Positions 50,285-59,986 of a DNA stretch of 64,000 bases are shown here, one piece after another. The notes beneath the pieces are model-generated. The model made no database searches. It worked only from the letters and a program-made list of their open reading frames with translations, and was not told where the DNA came from. The DNA lies in assembly GCF_009769735.1 (NCBI RefSeq), contig NZ_WSRO01000002.1, positions 2,740,001 to 2,804,000 of the forward strand. The letters run 5' to 3'. Made by a program: the position numbers and the translations under genes. The stretch's first letter is position 1; each line of letters starts with the position of its first letter. This stretch comes from Streptomyces sp. BA2 (GTDB lineage Bacteria > Actinomycetota > Actinomycetes > Streptomycetales > Streptomycetaceae).

Positions 50285-50968
50285 ATGGACATATCAGGGA
50301 CTCAGCTCAGAGCCGTGCGCGCGGCGCTCTTCACGACGCTCGTCGTGACACTCTCCGCCGCGTCGCACGTGCTGCTGTCCCGCGCCCCGCTGCCGCTGAC
50401 CACCGTCGCCGTGATCGCCGCCGCGGTCTTCGTCATCGCGTACGCACTGGCGGGGCGCGAGCGTGGCTACGGCCGCATCGCCGCCCTGCTGATCCCCCTT
50501 GAGCTGGCCGCCGACACGGTGTTCACCACGGGGCAGCACGTCTGTTACGGCCAGGCGGGCGGTCCCGTCGCGGGCCCGCTGCGCTCCGTCGGCTTCGACG
50601 TGCTGTGCGGCGGCGCGAGCGTCGGCACCCCGCTGGCCCAGATGACCGGCGGTGACGGACACCGTGCCGTGCTGCTCGCCGACGCCGATCCGGGCGCCGC
50701 CTGGCTGCTGCTCGGCGCGCACATCGCGGTCGGCCTGATCGCGGCGGCCTGGCTGCGGCGCGGCGAACGCGCCCTGGCCCAGGTCCTGCGCGCGGTGGCC
50801 GCCTCCACCTTCCGGCCGCTGCTCATCGCGGTCGCCGCGGTGAGCATCCGCCTCCGGCCCGTCCGGCGCGCCCCGCGCCCCGCGCACCGGGTGCGGACCG
50901 CGCGTACGCGGCTTCTCGTGCATTTCGTGGGACGGCGTGGACCGCCGTGCTCGGCCGTCTTCGCCTGA
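50285..50968 (+). CDS. Hypothetical polytopic membrane protein
   Basis: 227 residues with about four helices (around 13-31, 36-56, 60-75 and 138-157). A loop with the Cys pair QHVCYGQ and DVLCGG may be extracytoplasmic and disulfide-bonded. The C-terminus is Arg-rich. I recognise it only as a Streptomyces conserved hypothetical. It precedes the DsbA-like gene by 43 bp in the same direction, which supports a redox-related role, but this is inference. Confidence 0.7.
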   Translation: MDISGTQLRAVRAALFTTLVVTLSAASHVLLSRAPLPLTTVAVIAAAVFVIAYALAGRERGYGRIAALLIPLELAADTVFTTGQHVCYGQAGGPVAGPLRSVGFDVLCGGASVGTPLAQMTGGDGHRAVLLADADPGAAWLLLGAHIAVGLIAAAWLRRGERALAQVLRAVAASTFRPLLIAVAAVSIRLRPVRRAPRPAHRVRTARTRLLVHFVGRRGPPCSAVFA

Positions 50969-51011
50969 GCACCACCGTCCCCACGCAGTCACCCCTACGG
51001 AGAACATCATC

Positions 51012-51830
51012 ATGAGCAAGCGCAACAGCCAGGCGGCCAAGTCGGCGGCCCGCGAGCGGATCCGCGCCCAGCAGGAAGCCGAGCGCAAGCGGCAGAAGCG
51101 GAAGCGGACCATGGTCGTCGGCGTCTCCGTCGTCGCGGTCCTGGCAATCGCGGGCGGCGTCGGCTACGCCGTCATGCAGGCCAACAAGCCCGGCCACTGG
51201 GAAGCCGCCAAGGACGAGAAGCTGGTCAAGCCGGCGAACTCCGCGGGCACGGACGGCACGACCGTCGTCATCGGCAAGGACAGCGCCAAGAAGACCCTCA
51301 AGGTCTACGAGGACCCGCGCTGCCCGGTCTGCGCCAGCTTCGAGCAGACCGTGGGCCCGACGGTCGAGAAGGACCTGAAGGACGGCAAGTACAAGATCCA
51401 GTTCATCGGCGCCTCGTTCCTGGACCGCAACCTCACGGGCGAGGGATCCAAGAACGCGCTCAGCGCGATGGGCGCCGCCCTGAACGTGAGCGACCAGGCC
51501 TTCCTCGACTTCAAGAAGGCCATGTTCTCCAAGGAGAACCACCCCTCCGAGACGGAGGACAAGTTCAAGGACGACGCGTACCTCACCAAGATCGCGAACC
51601 AGGTCCCTGAGCTCAAGAAGAGCAAGACCTTCGCGAAGGACGTCAAGAACGGCACGTACGACCGCTGGGCCCTGGAGATGTCGAAGAAGTTCGACGACAA
51701 CAAGGACGGCGTCGACGGCACGCCCTCCTTCGTCATGGACGGCAAGAAGCTGACCGGGCCCGACAAGAAGAACGCTCCCTCGACGGTCGAGGACTACAAG
51801 AAGGCCGTCGACGCGGCGCTGAAGGGCTGA
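51012..51830 (+). CDS. Membrane-anchored DsbA-like thioredoxin-fold protein (second copy)
   Basis: 272 residues. A very basic N-terminus (SKRNSQAAKSAARERIRAQQ) leads to one helix (about 33-55), then a thioredoxin fold with C104-P-V-C107 after YEDPR and the cis-Pro loop GVDGTPSFVMDG. It is similar in layout to the protein at 19268-20044 but with only the active-site Cys pair. ATG 51012 has GGAG upstream. It may oxidise or reduce extracytoplasmic proteins, possibly the Cys-containing neighbour upstream. Confidence 0.87.
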   Translation: MSKRNSQAAKSAARERIRAQQEAERKRQKRKRTMVVGVSVVAVLAIAGGVGYAVMQANKPGHWEAAKDEKLVKPANSAGTDGTTVVIGKDSAKKTLKVYEDPRCPVCASFEQTVGPTVEKDLKDGKYKIQFIGASFLDRNLTGEGSKNALSAMGAALNVSDQAFLDFKKAMFSKENHPSETEDKFKDDAYLTKIANQVPELKKSKTFAKDVKNGTYDRWALEMSKKFDDNKDGVDGTPSFVMDGKKLTGPDKKNAPSTVEDYKKAVDAALKG

Positions 51831-51870
51831 ATCGGCGCTAGAGCCGTGCGCTGAGCGGCACTTGGCGGAA

Positions 51871-51902
51871 GAGCGGGCGAACGTTTCACAATTCGCCCGC
51901 TC
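51871..51902 (+). terminator. Hairpin after DsbA-like gene; overlaps possible PHO-box sequence
   Basis: GAGCGGGCGAA pairs perfectly with TTCGCCCGCTC, an 11-bp stem with a 10-nt loop, 40 bp after the DsbA-like stop, followed by TTGG. The loop contains GTTTCACA, one base off the PhoP repeat GTTCACC pattern, so it could also be part of phoD control. Confidence 0.5.
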
Positions 51903-51909
51903 TTGGCGA

Positions 51910-51923
51910 TTACTGATCAGTAA
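51910..51923. promoter_or_regulatory. Perfect 14-bp palindrome upstream of phoD
   Basis: TTACTGATCAGTAA, a perfect palindrome ending 11 bp before the phoD start codon, in a short AT-rich patch that should hold the promoter. It could be an operator. The protein that binds it is unknown. Confidence 0.45.
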
Positions 51924-51934
51924 GGTAATCGCTC

Positions 51935-53593
51935 GTGACCAGTCGAAACAGCGCACACAGACCGCTCAACTCCCCGGCCCCGAGCCGCCGTACGGTCGTC
52001 AAGGCCGCTGCCGCCACCACGGCCCTCGCGCCGCTCGCCGCGGCTCCCCTCGCCCACGCCGCCGAAGGGCCCGCGTTCCACCACGGAGTCGCCTCGGGCG
52101 ACCCGCTGCCCGACGGTGTCCTCCTGTGGACCCGCGTGACCCCGATACCCGAGGCCTCGCCCGGCTCAGGCAAGGGGCCCGACACCGAGGTGAGTTGGGA
52201 GATAGCCAAGGACAAGGGCTTCACCCAGATCGTCGGCCAAGGCAGCCTGACCGCGCGGGCCGCAACCGACCACACGGTCAAGGCCGACGTAAGGGGCTTG
52301 AGCCCTGCCACCACCTATTACTTCCGCTTCTCCGCGGGCGACACGCACTCCCCCGTGGGCCGCACGCGCACCACCCCCGCACACGAAGCGGCGGCCCCCG
52401 GCGTCCGGTTCGGCGTGGTGTCCTGCGCCAACTGGGAGGCCGGCTACTTCTCCGCGTACCGCCATCTCGCGGCCCGTACCGAACTCGACGCGGTGCTCCA
52501 TCTCGGCGATTACGTCTACGAGTACCCGAGCGGCGAGTACCCCGCCGCCAAGTACGCGGTGCGTCAGCACGAGCCGCGGCATGAGATCGTCAGCCTCGCC
52601 GACTACCGCACCCGGCACGGCGCCCACAAGACCGACCCGGACGCCCAGGCGATGCACGCGGCGCACCCCCTCATCGCGATCTGGGACGACCACGAGTTCG
52701 CCGACAACACCTGGTCGGGCGGCGCGGTGAACCACTCCCCCGAGACCGAGGGCGACTGGGCGCGGCGCATGGCGGCCGCCAAACAGGCGTACTTCGAGTG
52801 GATGCCCGTACGCCCTTCTACTGAAGGGACCGTCTACCGCCGCCTGCGCTTCGGCAAGCTGGCCGATCTGCATCTGCTCGACCTGCGCTCCTTCCGCTCC
52901 GAGCAGGCGGGATTCGGCAGCGGTGACGTGGACGATCCGGACCGTACGATCACGGGCCGCGCCCAGCTCGACTGGCTGAAGGCGGGCCTCGCCTCGTCCG
53001 ACGCGTCCTGGAAGCTGGTCGGCACCTCGGTGATGATCTCGCCGGTCGCCTTCGGTTCCGTGCCGGCCCATCTGCTCGAACCCATCGCGGAGTTGCTCGG
53101 CCTGCCCAAGGAAGGCCTCGCCGTCAACGGCGACCAGTGGGACGGTTACACCGACGACCGCAAGGAGCTCATCTCCCACCTGGTCGACAAGGCCATCCGG
53201 AACACGGTCTTCCTCACCGGGGACATCCACATGGCGTGGGCGAACGACGTACCGGTCAGGGCCGCCACGTACCCCGGATCACCCTCCGCGGCCACGGAGT
53301 TCGTGGTCACGTCCGTGACCTCCGACAACGTGGACGACATGCTGCACGTCGCCCCGCACACCCTCTCGCTGGTCGCGGTGGGCGCGGTGAAGGCGGCCAA
53401 CCGCCATGTGAAGTGGCTGGACATGGACTCGCACGGGTACGGCGTCCTCGACGTCACCGCCGAGCGCTCGCAGATGGACTACTACGTCCTGTCCGACCGC
53501 AAGGATCCCAAGGCGACGTCCAAGTGGGCCCGTTCGTACCGCACCCTCACCGGCACCCAGAGGGTCGAGCGGGCGTACTCGCCGGTGCGCTGA
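51935..53593 (+). CDS. phoD: PhoD-family alkaline phosphatase/phosphodiesterase (Tat-secreted)
   Basis: 552 residues. The Tat signal has [20 protein letters not shown] with the twin Arg and cleavage after AHA (about residue 42). The mature enzyme begins with a PhoD N-terminal domain ([20 protein letters not shown]) and then the metallophosphatase: [41 protein letters not shown] and [12 protein letters not shown] are the Ca/Fe ligand motifs. It releases phosphate from phosphodiesters, and is exported folded with its metals. GTG 51935. Regulation by PhoP is expected for the family; only a weak PHO-like sequence is visible. Confidence 0.94.
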   Translation: MTSRNSAHRPLNSPAPSRRTVVKAAAATTALAPLAAAPLAHAAEGPAFHHGVASGDPLPDGVLLWTRVTPIPEASPGSGKGPDTEVSWEIAKDKGFTQIVGQGSLTARAATDHTVKADVRGLSPATTYYFRFSAGDTHSPVGRTRTTPAHEAAAPGVRFGVVSCANWEAGYFSAYRHLAARTELDAVLHLGDYVYEYPSGEYPAAKYAVRQHEPRHEIVSLADYRTRHGAHKTDPDAQAMHAAHPLIAIWDDHEFADNTWSGGAVNHSPETEGDWARRMAAAKQAYFEWMPVRPSTEGTVYRRLRFGKLADLHLLDLRSFRSEQAGFGSGDVDDPDRTITGRAQLDWLKAGLASSDASWKLVGTSVMISPVAFGSVPAHLLEPIAELLGLPKEGLAVNGDQWDGYTDDRKELISHLVDKAIRNTVFLTGDIHMAWANDVPVRAATYPGSPSAATEFVVTSVTSDNVDDMLHVAPHTLSLVAVGAVKAANRHVKWLDMDSHGYGVLDVTAERSQMDYYVLSDRKDPKATSKWARSYRTLTGTQRVERAYSPVR

Positions 53594-53633
53594 CCGGGTC
53601 ACGCGTGTCGGTGGCGCCCTCTACGCTGGGGAC

Positions 53634-55169
53634 ATGAGCGGCCAGGGGGACGTGGTGGACGGACGCTTCGAGCTCTTGGAGCGGCTCGGCAGCGGCGGCA
53701 TGGGCACGGTGTGGCGGGCACGCGACACCGTGCTGCACCGCGAGGTGGCCGTCAAGGAAGTGCGGCCCGCGGGGCGGGAGCTGACGGACGAGGAGTCGCG
53801 CGTCCTGCGGGAGCGGGTGCTGCGCGAGGCCAGGGCGCTCGCCCGGCTCAACCACCCGCATGTGGTGACGATCCATCACATCGTGGACACGGACCCGCAC
53901 CCCTGGCTGGTGATGGAGCTGCTGCCGGGGCGCACGCTCCAGGATCTCCTGGAGCAGGGCACGTTGCCGCCGCACGAGGCCGCGCGCATCGGCCGTGAGC
54001 TGCTCTCGGCGCTGCGCGTCGCCCACGCGGCGGGCATCCTGCACCGGGATGTGAAGCCCGCGAACGTACTGCTGCGGGACGAGGCCCCCGGCACAGGCGT
54101 CTCCGTGGTCCTCACCGACTTCGGCATCGCCTCGCTGCGGGGCTCCACGCAGCTCACCGCGACCGGCGACCTGATCGGCTCGCCGGAGTTCATCGCGCCC
54201 GAGCGCATCCGCGGCACGGATGAGGGCCCGGCGGCCGACCTCTGGTCGCTCGGCCTCGTCCTCTACGTCGCCGTGGAGGGCGTGAGCCCGCTGCGCCGCT
54301 CCTCGACGCTGGCCACGCTCGCCGCCGTGCTCGACGACCCTGTGCCGCCGCCTGTGCGCTCCGGGCCGCTCGCCCCGGTCCTGAGCGCCCTCCTGGTGCG
54401 GGACCCGGCACTGCGCCCGGACGCGGAGCGCCTGGACGCGATGCTCGCCGCGGTGGCGAACGGCATCGCGTGGCAGCCGACGGAGACGTCGGAGCGCCCG
54501 GCGGTCACGGTGGGCCCGCCCGTCACGGTGGGATCGCCCTCCGCCGAGCCCCGAAGACGTACGCCGGTGATGGTCGCGGTGATTGCCGTGGCGCTCGCCA
54601 TGGTGGCCGGTGCCGCGCTGGTGCTCGCGCTGCGGGGCGGGGGCGGTACGGACGGGGAGGAGTCCAAAAACCCCACCCAGTCCGAAAGCCCCACCCGGAG
54701 CAAGAGCCCCACTCAGCGCAAGAGCCCCACCCAGAGCAAGAGCCCCACCCGGAGCGAAAGCCCCGATCCGACCACGCCGTCGGCATCGCCGTCGGCGTCA
54801 ACGTCGGCATCGGCATCGGCATCGGCGACGCCACCCGCGTCGGGCAGCTGGATCGCCCAGCTGTTCTCCGAGCCCGTCGGCACAGGAGCCGGTGCCCGCG
54901 ACCGCCGGCTCGCGGCCGTGCGCAAGGACGTGCCGGAGGCGCAGTACCTGCGCAGCGACGACTACGCCTCGCTGCGGCCGGGCTTCTGGGTGATCTACGC
55001 TCCCGGACCCTTCGCGGACGGCCGGGCCGCCCTGCGGTTCTGCGAGGAGCGCGGCAGGACCACCGGCAACGAATGCGTCGGGCGGTATCTCAGCTCCAGC
55101 GGCGGCGACTACGGCCTGCAGTGCAAGCCGCCCGCGAGCGCCCCGGTGGGCCGCTGCACGCGCGCGTGA
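53634..55169 (+). CDS. Membrane Ser/Thr protein kinase, PknB-like
   Basis: 511 residues. The kinase domain covers about 11-270: G-loop LGSGGMGTVW, Lys41, HRDVKPANVLL, DFGIASLRGS and APERIRG are intact. A transmembrane helix at about 311-333 follows. The extracytoplasmic part has a linker of six-residue repeats (pattern PTxSxS, about 345-380), a Ser/Ala/Pro stretch, and a small C-terminal domain (WIAQLFSEPVGTGAGARDRR onward) with three Cys. It has no PASTA domains. ATG 53634 follows TACGCT by 6 nt and GGGG directly. The signal it senses is unknown. Confidence 0.93.
   Translation: MSGQGDVVDGRFELLERLGSGGMGTVWRARDTVLHREVAVKEVRPAGRELTDEESRVLRERVLREARALARLNHPHVVTIHHIVDTDPHPWLVMELLPGRTLQDLLEQGTLPPHEAARIGRELLSALRVAHAAGILHRDVKPANVLLRDEAPGTGVSVVLTDFGIASLRGSTQLTATGDLIGSPEFIAPERIRGTDEGPAADLWSLGLVLYVAVEGVSPLRRSSTLATLAAVLDDPVPPPVRSGPLAPVLSALLVRDPALRPDAERLDAMLAAVANGIAWQPTETSERPAVTVGPPVTVGSPSAEPRRRTPVMVAVIAVALAMVAGAALVLALRGGGGTDGEESKNPTQSESPTRSKSPTQRKSPTQSKSPTRSESPDPTTPSASPSASTSASASASATPPASGSWIAQLFSEPVGTGAGARDRRLAAVRKDVPEAQYLRSDDYASLRPGFWVIYAPGPFADGRAALRFCEERGRTTGNECVGRYLSSSGGDYGLQCKPPASAPVGRCTRA
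54669..54764 (+). repeat. 18-bp minisatellite in kinase linker
   Basis: Five tandem 18-bp units and a partial sixth, consensus AGCCCCACCCRGAGCAAG, in frame, coding six-residue repeats in the extracytoplasmic linker of the kinase. Units differ by one to four bases. Such arrays can gain or lose units by slippage without a frameshift. Confidence 0.85.
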
Positions 55170-55172
55170 GCC

Positions 55173-55748
55173 CTACTCGCCGAGCGTCTCCAGGAAGCCG
55201 ATCGCCGTCCGCCACGTCGCCTCCGCCGCCTCGGCGTCGTAGTCGTCCAGGTCGGGGTCGGTGTAGAGGTGGCCGGCTCCGGCGTAGCGGTAGACCTCGA
55301 CGTCGGCGCCCGCGCGCCCCATCTGCAGGTACCACGCGCTCAGCCAGTCGTCCGTCTCGAACGGGTCGGGCTCGGCGACGTGCAGCTGCACCGGCAGCTC
55401 GTCCACCGTCGTGTTCTCCGCGATGTCGGACGTGCCGTGCAGGAGCAGCAGCCCGCGCGCCTTGTCGTCGCCGAGGGCGAGGGTCTGCGCGGTGGCGGCG
55501 CCGAGCGAGAAGCCGGCGTAGACAAGACCCCGCTCGGAGTAGGGCGCGGAGGCCAGAATCGCCCGCTTCAGGAGCTCGTCCTTGCCGAGCTCGTCCTTGA
55601 AGGCCATGCCTTCCTCGACGGTGTCGAAGGTGCGCCCGTCGAAGAGGTCGGGCGTCCACACCTCGTGTCCCTCCGCGCGCAGCCGGTCGGCCGCCGCGTG
55701 CACCGCGGGCCGCAGCCCGTACGTCGAGTGGAAAAGCATGATGTTCAT
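55173..55748 (-). CDS. Dienelactone hydrolase family alpha/beta hydrolase
   Basis: 191 residues. IMLFHSTYGLRPAVHAAADR is the DLH-type opening with a TYGL turn; the nucleophile elbow is AGFSLGAA, with Ser where classic dienelactone hydrolases have Cys. The acid is probably in AEPDPFE and the His in GAGHLYTDP. Cytoplasmic, substrate unknown. ATG 55748 is the conserved start (MNIMLFHS); the frame is open upstream but antisense to the channel gene. Confidence 0.87.
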   Translation of the reverse strand: MNIMLFHSTYGLRPAVHAAADRLRAEGHEVWTPDLFDGRTFDTVEEGMAFKDELGKDELLKRAILASAPYSERGLVYAGFSLGAATAQTLALGDDKARGLLLLHGTSDIAENTTVDELPVQLHVAEPDPFETDDWLSAWYLQMGRAGADVEVYRYAGAGHLYTDPDLDDYDAEAAEATWRTAIGFLETLGE

Positions 55749-55778
55749 GAGGCCATCGTGCCACCTACCCTCGGGGGC

Positions 55779-56870
55779 ATGGAGAACGTACTGCGTCCGT
55801 TGATCGTGGTCGGCGGCTCGGTCGTGCTCACGCTGGCCGTGGTTTGGCTGGCCGATGTGCTGCTGCGCCGGGCCGATGACCGCCACCCCGACACCCCGCT
55901 GTGGGGTCTGCTGCGCCGCTGCCGACTGCCCCTGCAACTTTCCCTGTGCGCCGCCTTGTTGCGCGGCTCCTTCGAACAAGCGGAGATCGGCAAGGACCAT
56001 GCGGCGGGAATCGCGCAGACCCTGACCCTGGTGCTCATCGGGTCGGTGGCCTGGCTCCTCGTCCGCATCGCGACCGCCGTCGTCGAGGCCACCTACGCCC
56101 AGTACGCAAACGCCCATCGCGATCCGGCACGCGTCCGAAGGGTGCGTACGCAGGTCACCCTCATCCAGCGGGTGGTCACCGCGATCGTCGGTGTCGTGGC
56201 CGTCGGAGCGATGCTGCTCACCTTCCCCGCCATGCAGGCGGCCGGGACGTCGCTGCTCGCGTCGGCCGGTGTACTCGGCATCGTCGCGGGCGTCGCCGCC
56301 CAGTCCACGCTGGCGAATCTCTTCGCCGGGCTGCAGATCGCCTTCGGTGACATGGTGCGGATCGGCGACACGGTCGTCGTGGACGGCGAGTGGGGCACGA
56401 TCGACGAGATCACTCTGACCTTCCTGGCCGTACGGACCTGGGACGAGCGCCGGATCACGATGCCGGTGTCGTACTTCGTGTCGAAGCCCTTCGAGAACTG
56501 GTCGCGCGGCGGCGCCCAGATGACCGGCACGGTCTTCTTCCAGCTGGACCACTCGGCGCCCATCACCGAGATGCGCGAGAAGCTCCAGGACATCCTGCGC
56601 GAGTGCGCCGCCTGGGACGGCAGGGACTGGGGCCTCGCGGTCACGGACACGACACCGAACACGATCCAGGTCCGCGCCCTGGTCACCGCCAAGGACGCCG
56701 ACGACATCTGGACGGTGCGGGTCACGGTGCGCGAGCACCTGGTCCGCTGGCTGACCGAGCACCACGCGTACGCGCTGCCGAAGGTCAGCACGGCCTGGGC
56801 CGAACTGCCGCCCGACGACGACGGCCCGCATCCGCCCCCGCCGATAGTGCCCCGCACGGGCCGGGGCTGA
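55779..56870 (+). CDS. MscS-type mechanosensitive ion channel
   Basis: 363 residues with four N-terminal helices; the pore helix is in AAGTSLLASAGVLGIVAGVA, followed by the MscS beta domain: AGLQIAFGDMVRIGDTVVVD, then EWGTIDEITLTFLAVRTWDE. It opens under membrane tension to release solutes. The C-terminal alphabeta part (HSAPITEMREKLQDILREC) is typical. ATG 55779 follows TACCCT by 7 nt; there is a GGGGG run before the ATG. It is divergent from the hydrolase (30 bp apart). Confidence 0.92.
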   Translation: MENVLRPLIVVGGSVVLTLAVVWLADVLLRRADDRHPDTPLWGLLRRCRLPLQLSLCAALLRGSFEQAEIGKDHAAGIAQTLTLVLIGSVAWLLVRIATAVVEATYAQYANAHRDPARVRRVRTQVTLIQRVVTAIVGVVAVGAMLLTFPAMQAAGTSLLASAGVLGIVAGVAAQSTLANLFAGLQIAFGDMVRIGDTVVVDGEWGTIDEITLTFLAVRTWDERRITMPVSYFVSKPFENWSRGGAQMTGTVFFQLDHSAPITEMREKLQDILRECAAWDGRDWGLAVTDTTPNTIQVRALVTAKDADDIWTVRVTVREHLVRWLTEHHAYALPKVSTAWAELPPDDDGPHPPPPIVPRTGRG

Positions 56871-56885
56871 GCCCTCGGGCCTCCC

Positions 56886-58475
56886 TCAGGACCGCAGGCT
56901 GCGTACGTCGAGTTGGTGCAGGACCCGGTCGACGATCTCCGGATCGGCGCCGGGTTCGCTGCGCGCGGCGAGGATCTCGTGGCGGGCGGCCGACATCATG
57001 TCGCGCTGGATGCGCTGGACCGCCTTGAGACGGTCGGCGCGCTTGGAGTACCGCTCGCGCCGTTCGTCGTCGACGATGTCGGGGCTGATCCTGGCCCCGA
57101 TGTCGAAGGCCCCGCGCAGCAGCCGCTCCGAGAGGTCCTCCGGCAGCTCCTCGACCTCTTCGATCTCCTTGAGGCGGCGCTTGGCCGCCTTGGCCGCCCG
57201 GATGGCGAGGTCACGCTCGACGGCCCGCTCGGCGTCGGTGTCCGCCCGCACCCCGAGCTTCTTCACCAGCCAGGGCAGGGTGAGCCCCTGGACGACGAGG
57301 GTGGCCATGATCACGCAGAAGGCGATGAAGATGATCTCGTCGCGGGCCGGGAAGGGATCGCCGTTCTCCGTCTTGAGCGGAATGGCGAGGGCGAGGGCGA
57401 CCGATGCCACACCGCGCATCCCGGACCACCACATGACGACGGTCTCGCGCCAGGTCGTCGGGATGTCCTCGTCGTAGTCCCGCAGCTTGTGCAGCCGCTT
57501 GGCGAGCCAGGTCGCGGGCAGCAGCCACAGCAGTCGTACGCCGACGACGACCGCGACGACCGCCGCGCCCCAGCCGATCATCTGCAGCTCGCGGCCGTTC
57601 GCCGTGCCGAAGACGTTGTGCAGTTCGAGCCCGATGAGCCCGAAGGCGACACCGGTGACCAGGGTGTCGACGATCTGCCAGAACGTCTGCCCGGTGATCC
57701 GGCCGAGCACGTCGTCGGCGTCGGCGCCGTGCTCCGCCAGATAGAGCGCGGTGGTCAGTACGGCGAGCACGCCGGAGCCAAGCAGCTCCTCGGCGAGCAC
57801 GTAGCTCACGAAGGGCACGAGCAGCGTCAGGCCGGTCTGCAGGGTGGCCTCGCCGAGCACCCCCATGAGCTTGTTGGTGAGCCAGCCGAGCGCGAACCCC
57901 ACGGCGACGGCGACCACCCCGGAGAGCACCAGCTGCCCCACCGCCGACGGCCATGAGAACGTTCCGCTGATCGCCGCCGCGATCGCCACGTGGTAGAGCA
58001 CGATCGCCGTGACGTCGTTGAAGAGCCCCTCCCCCTCCAGGATCGACACGAGCCGCCGCGGCAGCCCGAGCGACCCGGCGACGGCGGTCGCCGCGACCGG
58101 GTCGGGCGGCGCCACGAGGGCGCCGAGCGCCACGGCCGCGGCGATCGGAAGGCCGGGAACGACCGAGTTCGCGATGGCGGCGACCGCGGCGGTCGTCACG
58201 AAGACGAGGGCCACGGCGAGCAGGAAGATGGGGCGTCTGTTGGCCGTGAACTGCCGCCAGGAGGTGCGCTGGACGGCCGCGTACAGCAAGGGCGGAAGGA
58301 CCAGCGGAAGGATGTAGTCGGGCGGGATCTCGACGTTCGGTACCCAGCTGACGAAGGCGAGCACGATCCCGGCCAGTGTCATGAGCACGGGCGCGGGCAG
58401 CCCGAGCCGCTCCCCCAGCGGCACCGTCACCACGGCACCGAGCAACAGAATGAGCAGCAGCGCCAGCTGGTCCAC
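56886..58475 (-). CDS. Na+/H+ antiporter (CPA1 family)
   Basis: 529 residues, about 12 helices. LGALVAPPDPVAATAVAGSL and LEGEGLFNDVTAIVLYHVAI contain the ion-binding Asp/Glu of CPA1 exchangers, and WWSGMRGVASVALALAIPL is the conserved Arg helix. A long cytoplasmic helical tail (about 430-529, charged) may be regulatory. GTG 58475 was chosen because GGAGGGC precedes it and VDQLALLLILL starts helix 1; the frame is open to 58523. It is likely a pH and Na+ homeostasis protein. Confidence 0.92.
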   Translation of the reverse strand: MDQLALLLILLLGAVVTVPLGERLGLPAPVLMTLAGIVLAFVSWVPNVEIPPDYILPLVLPPLLYAAVQRTSWRQFTANRRPIFLLAVALVFVTTAAVAAIANSVVPGLPIAAAVALGALVAPPDPVAATAVAGSLGLPRRLVSILEGEGLFNDVTAIVLYHVAIAAAISGTFSWPSAVGQLVLSGVVAVAVGFALGWLTNKLMGVLGEATLQTGLTLLVPFVSYVLAEELLGSGVLAVLTTALYLAEHGADADDVLGRITGQTFWQIVDTLVTGVAFGLIGLELHNVFGTANGRELQMIGWGAAVVAVVVGVRLLWLLPATWLAKRLHKLRDYDEDIPTTWRETVVMWWSGMRGVASVALALAIPLKTENGDPFPARDEIIFIAFCVIMATLVVQGLTLPWLVKKLGVRADTDAERAVERDLAIRAAKAAKRRLKEIEEVEELPEDLSERLLRGAFDIGARISPDIVDDERRERYSKRADRLKAVQRIQRDMMSAARHEILAARSEPGADPEIVDRVLHQLDVRSLRS

Positions 58476-58577
58476 GGTGCGCCCTCCGGCGGTTTCGAGG
58501 CGGTTCGAGTCTCGGACGATCAAGACCTCAACCCTGCCACGCGTTCCCCCCGAACCGGGCCAATGCCGGTGGCGCCG

Positions 58578-59048
58578 CTAGTCCAGCGCCTTCCGCATCG
58601 CCCGGTGCGGAATCCCCGCGTCCGGGAACTCGGGGCCGTAGACCTCGTATCCCAGCCGTTCGTAGAACCCCAGGGCATGCGTCTGCGCGTGCAGGTCGAC
58701 CGCGGTGAGGCCACGCGCGCGTGCCGTGTCCTCGATCGCCCGCACCAGGGCCGCGCCCACACCGAGTCCGCGCGCGGCCTGGGTCACCGCGAGGCGGCCG
58801 AGCGCGCCCACCTCGGCGTCGCCGCCGTTCTTGGCCGCGGCCGCCGCGCCGGTGAGCAGACGGCCCGTGCCCAGCGGAAGCCCGTCCTCGCGGACCGCGA
58901 GGACATGCACCGCTTCGGCGTCGTACGCGTCGTACTCAAGGTCCTCGGGGACCTGCTGCTCCACGACGAAGACTTCCTTGCGGACCGCGAAGCAGGCCTC
59001 CAGGTCGTCGGTCTCGACCGCGACCCGGCAGATGACCCCGGCGCTCAT
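58578..59048 (-). CDS. GNAT family N-acetyltransferase
   Basis: 156 residues. [20 protein letters not shown] is the start typical of the ElaA/YjcF-like GNAT subgroup. [20 protein letters not shown] holds the acetyl-CoA pyrophosphate loop (R/QxxGxG as QAARGLGVG). [19 protein letters not shown] is the C-terminal motif. Substrate unknown. Its ATG overlaps the pseudouridine synthase stop by 4 bp. Confidence 0.9.
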   Translation of the reverse strand: MSAGVICRVAVETDDLEACFAVRKEVFVVEQQVPEDLEYDAYDAEAVHVLAVREDGLPLGTGRLLTGAAAAAKNGGDAEVGALGRLAVTQAARGLGVGAALVRAIEDTARARGLTAVDLHAQTHALGFYERLGYEVYGPEFPDAGIPHRAMRKALD

Positions 59049-59986
59049 TCGCTCTCTGCCCGCACCCGGTCGAGAGCCTGCTGGAGGTCGTCCGGATAGG
59101 TGCTCTCGAACTCCACCCACTGCCCGTCACCGGGGTGCTCGAAGCCGAGCCGCACCGCGTGCAGCCACTGGCGCGTGAGGCCGAGCCGCTTGGCGAACGT
59201 CGGGTCCGCGCCGTACGTCAGGTCGCCCACGCACGGGTGGCGGTGGGCCGCCATGTGCACGCGGATCTGGTGCGTGCGCCCCGTCTCCAGCTTGATGTCG
59301 AGCAGCGAGGCCGCCCGGAACGCCTCGATGAGGTCGTAGTGCGTGACGGAGGGCTTGCCCTCGGCCGTGACCGCCCACTTGTAGTCGTGATTCGGGTGGC
59401 GGCCGATGGGGGCGTCGATCGTGCCGCTCATCGGGTCGGGGTGACCCTGCACAAGGGCGTTGTAGCGCTTGTCGACCGTGCGCTCCTTGAACTGCCGCTT
59501 CAGGGAGGTGTACGCGCGCTCCGACTTGGCGACCACCATCAGGCCGGAGGTGCCCACGTCGAGGCGGTGCACGATGCCCTGACGCTCGGCGGCGCCGGAG
59601 GTCGAGATGCGATACCCGGCCGCCGCGAGGCCGCCGATCACCGTGGTGCCGCTCCAGCCGGGGCTCGGATGCGCGGCCACGCCCACCGGCTTGACGATCA
59701 CGAGGATGTCGTCGTCGTCATGGATGATCTCCATGCCCTCGACGGGCTCGGCGACGATCTGCACCGGAGCGGGCGCCTGCGGCATCTCCACCTCCAGCCA
59801 GGCGCCGCCGTGCACACGCTCGGACTTGCCGACCACGCTGCCGTCGACCATCACCTTGCCTGCCGCCGCCAGCTCGGCGGCCTTCGTGCGGGAAAAACCG
59901 AACATGCGAGAGATGGCGGCGTCGACGCGCTCGCCCTCCAGGCCGTCCGGCACGGGCAGGGTACGGATCTCGGGAATCGTGCTCAC
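59045..59986 (-). CDS. RluA/RluD-family 23S rRNA pseudouridine synthase
   Basis: 313 residues. An S4 RNA-binding domain (about 14-75, [20 protein letters not shown]) precedes the catalytic domain with [20 protein letters not shown], whose Asp attacks the uridine, and [20 protein letters not shown]. Length and domain order fit RluD, which modifies helix 69 of 23S rRNA; the exact target is inferred. GTG 59986. It is coupled downstream to the GNAT gene; lspA lies upstream in the same direction, 76 bp away. Confidence 0.92.
   Translation of the reverse strand: MSTIPEIRTLPVPDGLEGERVDAAISRMFGFSRTKAAELAAAGKVMVDGSVVGKSERVHGGAWLEVEMPQAPAPVQIVAEPVEGMEIIHDDDDILVIVKPVGVAAHPSPGWSGTTVIGGLAAAGYRISTSGAAERQGIVHRLDVGTSGLMVVAKSERAYTSLKRQFKERTVDKRYNALVQGHPDPMSGTIDAPIGRHPNHDYKWAVTAEGKPSVTHYDLIEAFRAASLLDIKLETGRTHQIRVHMAAHRHPCVGDLTYGADPTFAKRLGLTRQWLHAVRLGFEHPGDGQWVEFESTYPDDLQQALDRVRAESE

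Noticed and set aside
51883..51897. Complete PHO box before phoD
   Set aside because: Only one degenerate GTTTCACA is present; the second 11-nt direct repeat required for PhoP is not convincing, so it is reported only as part of the hairpin entry.
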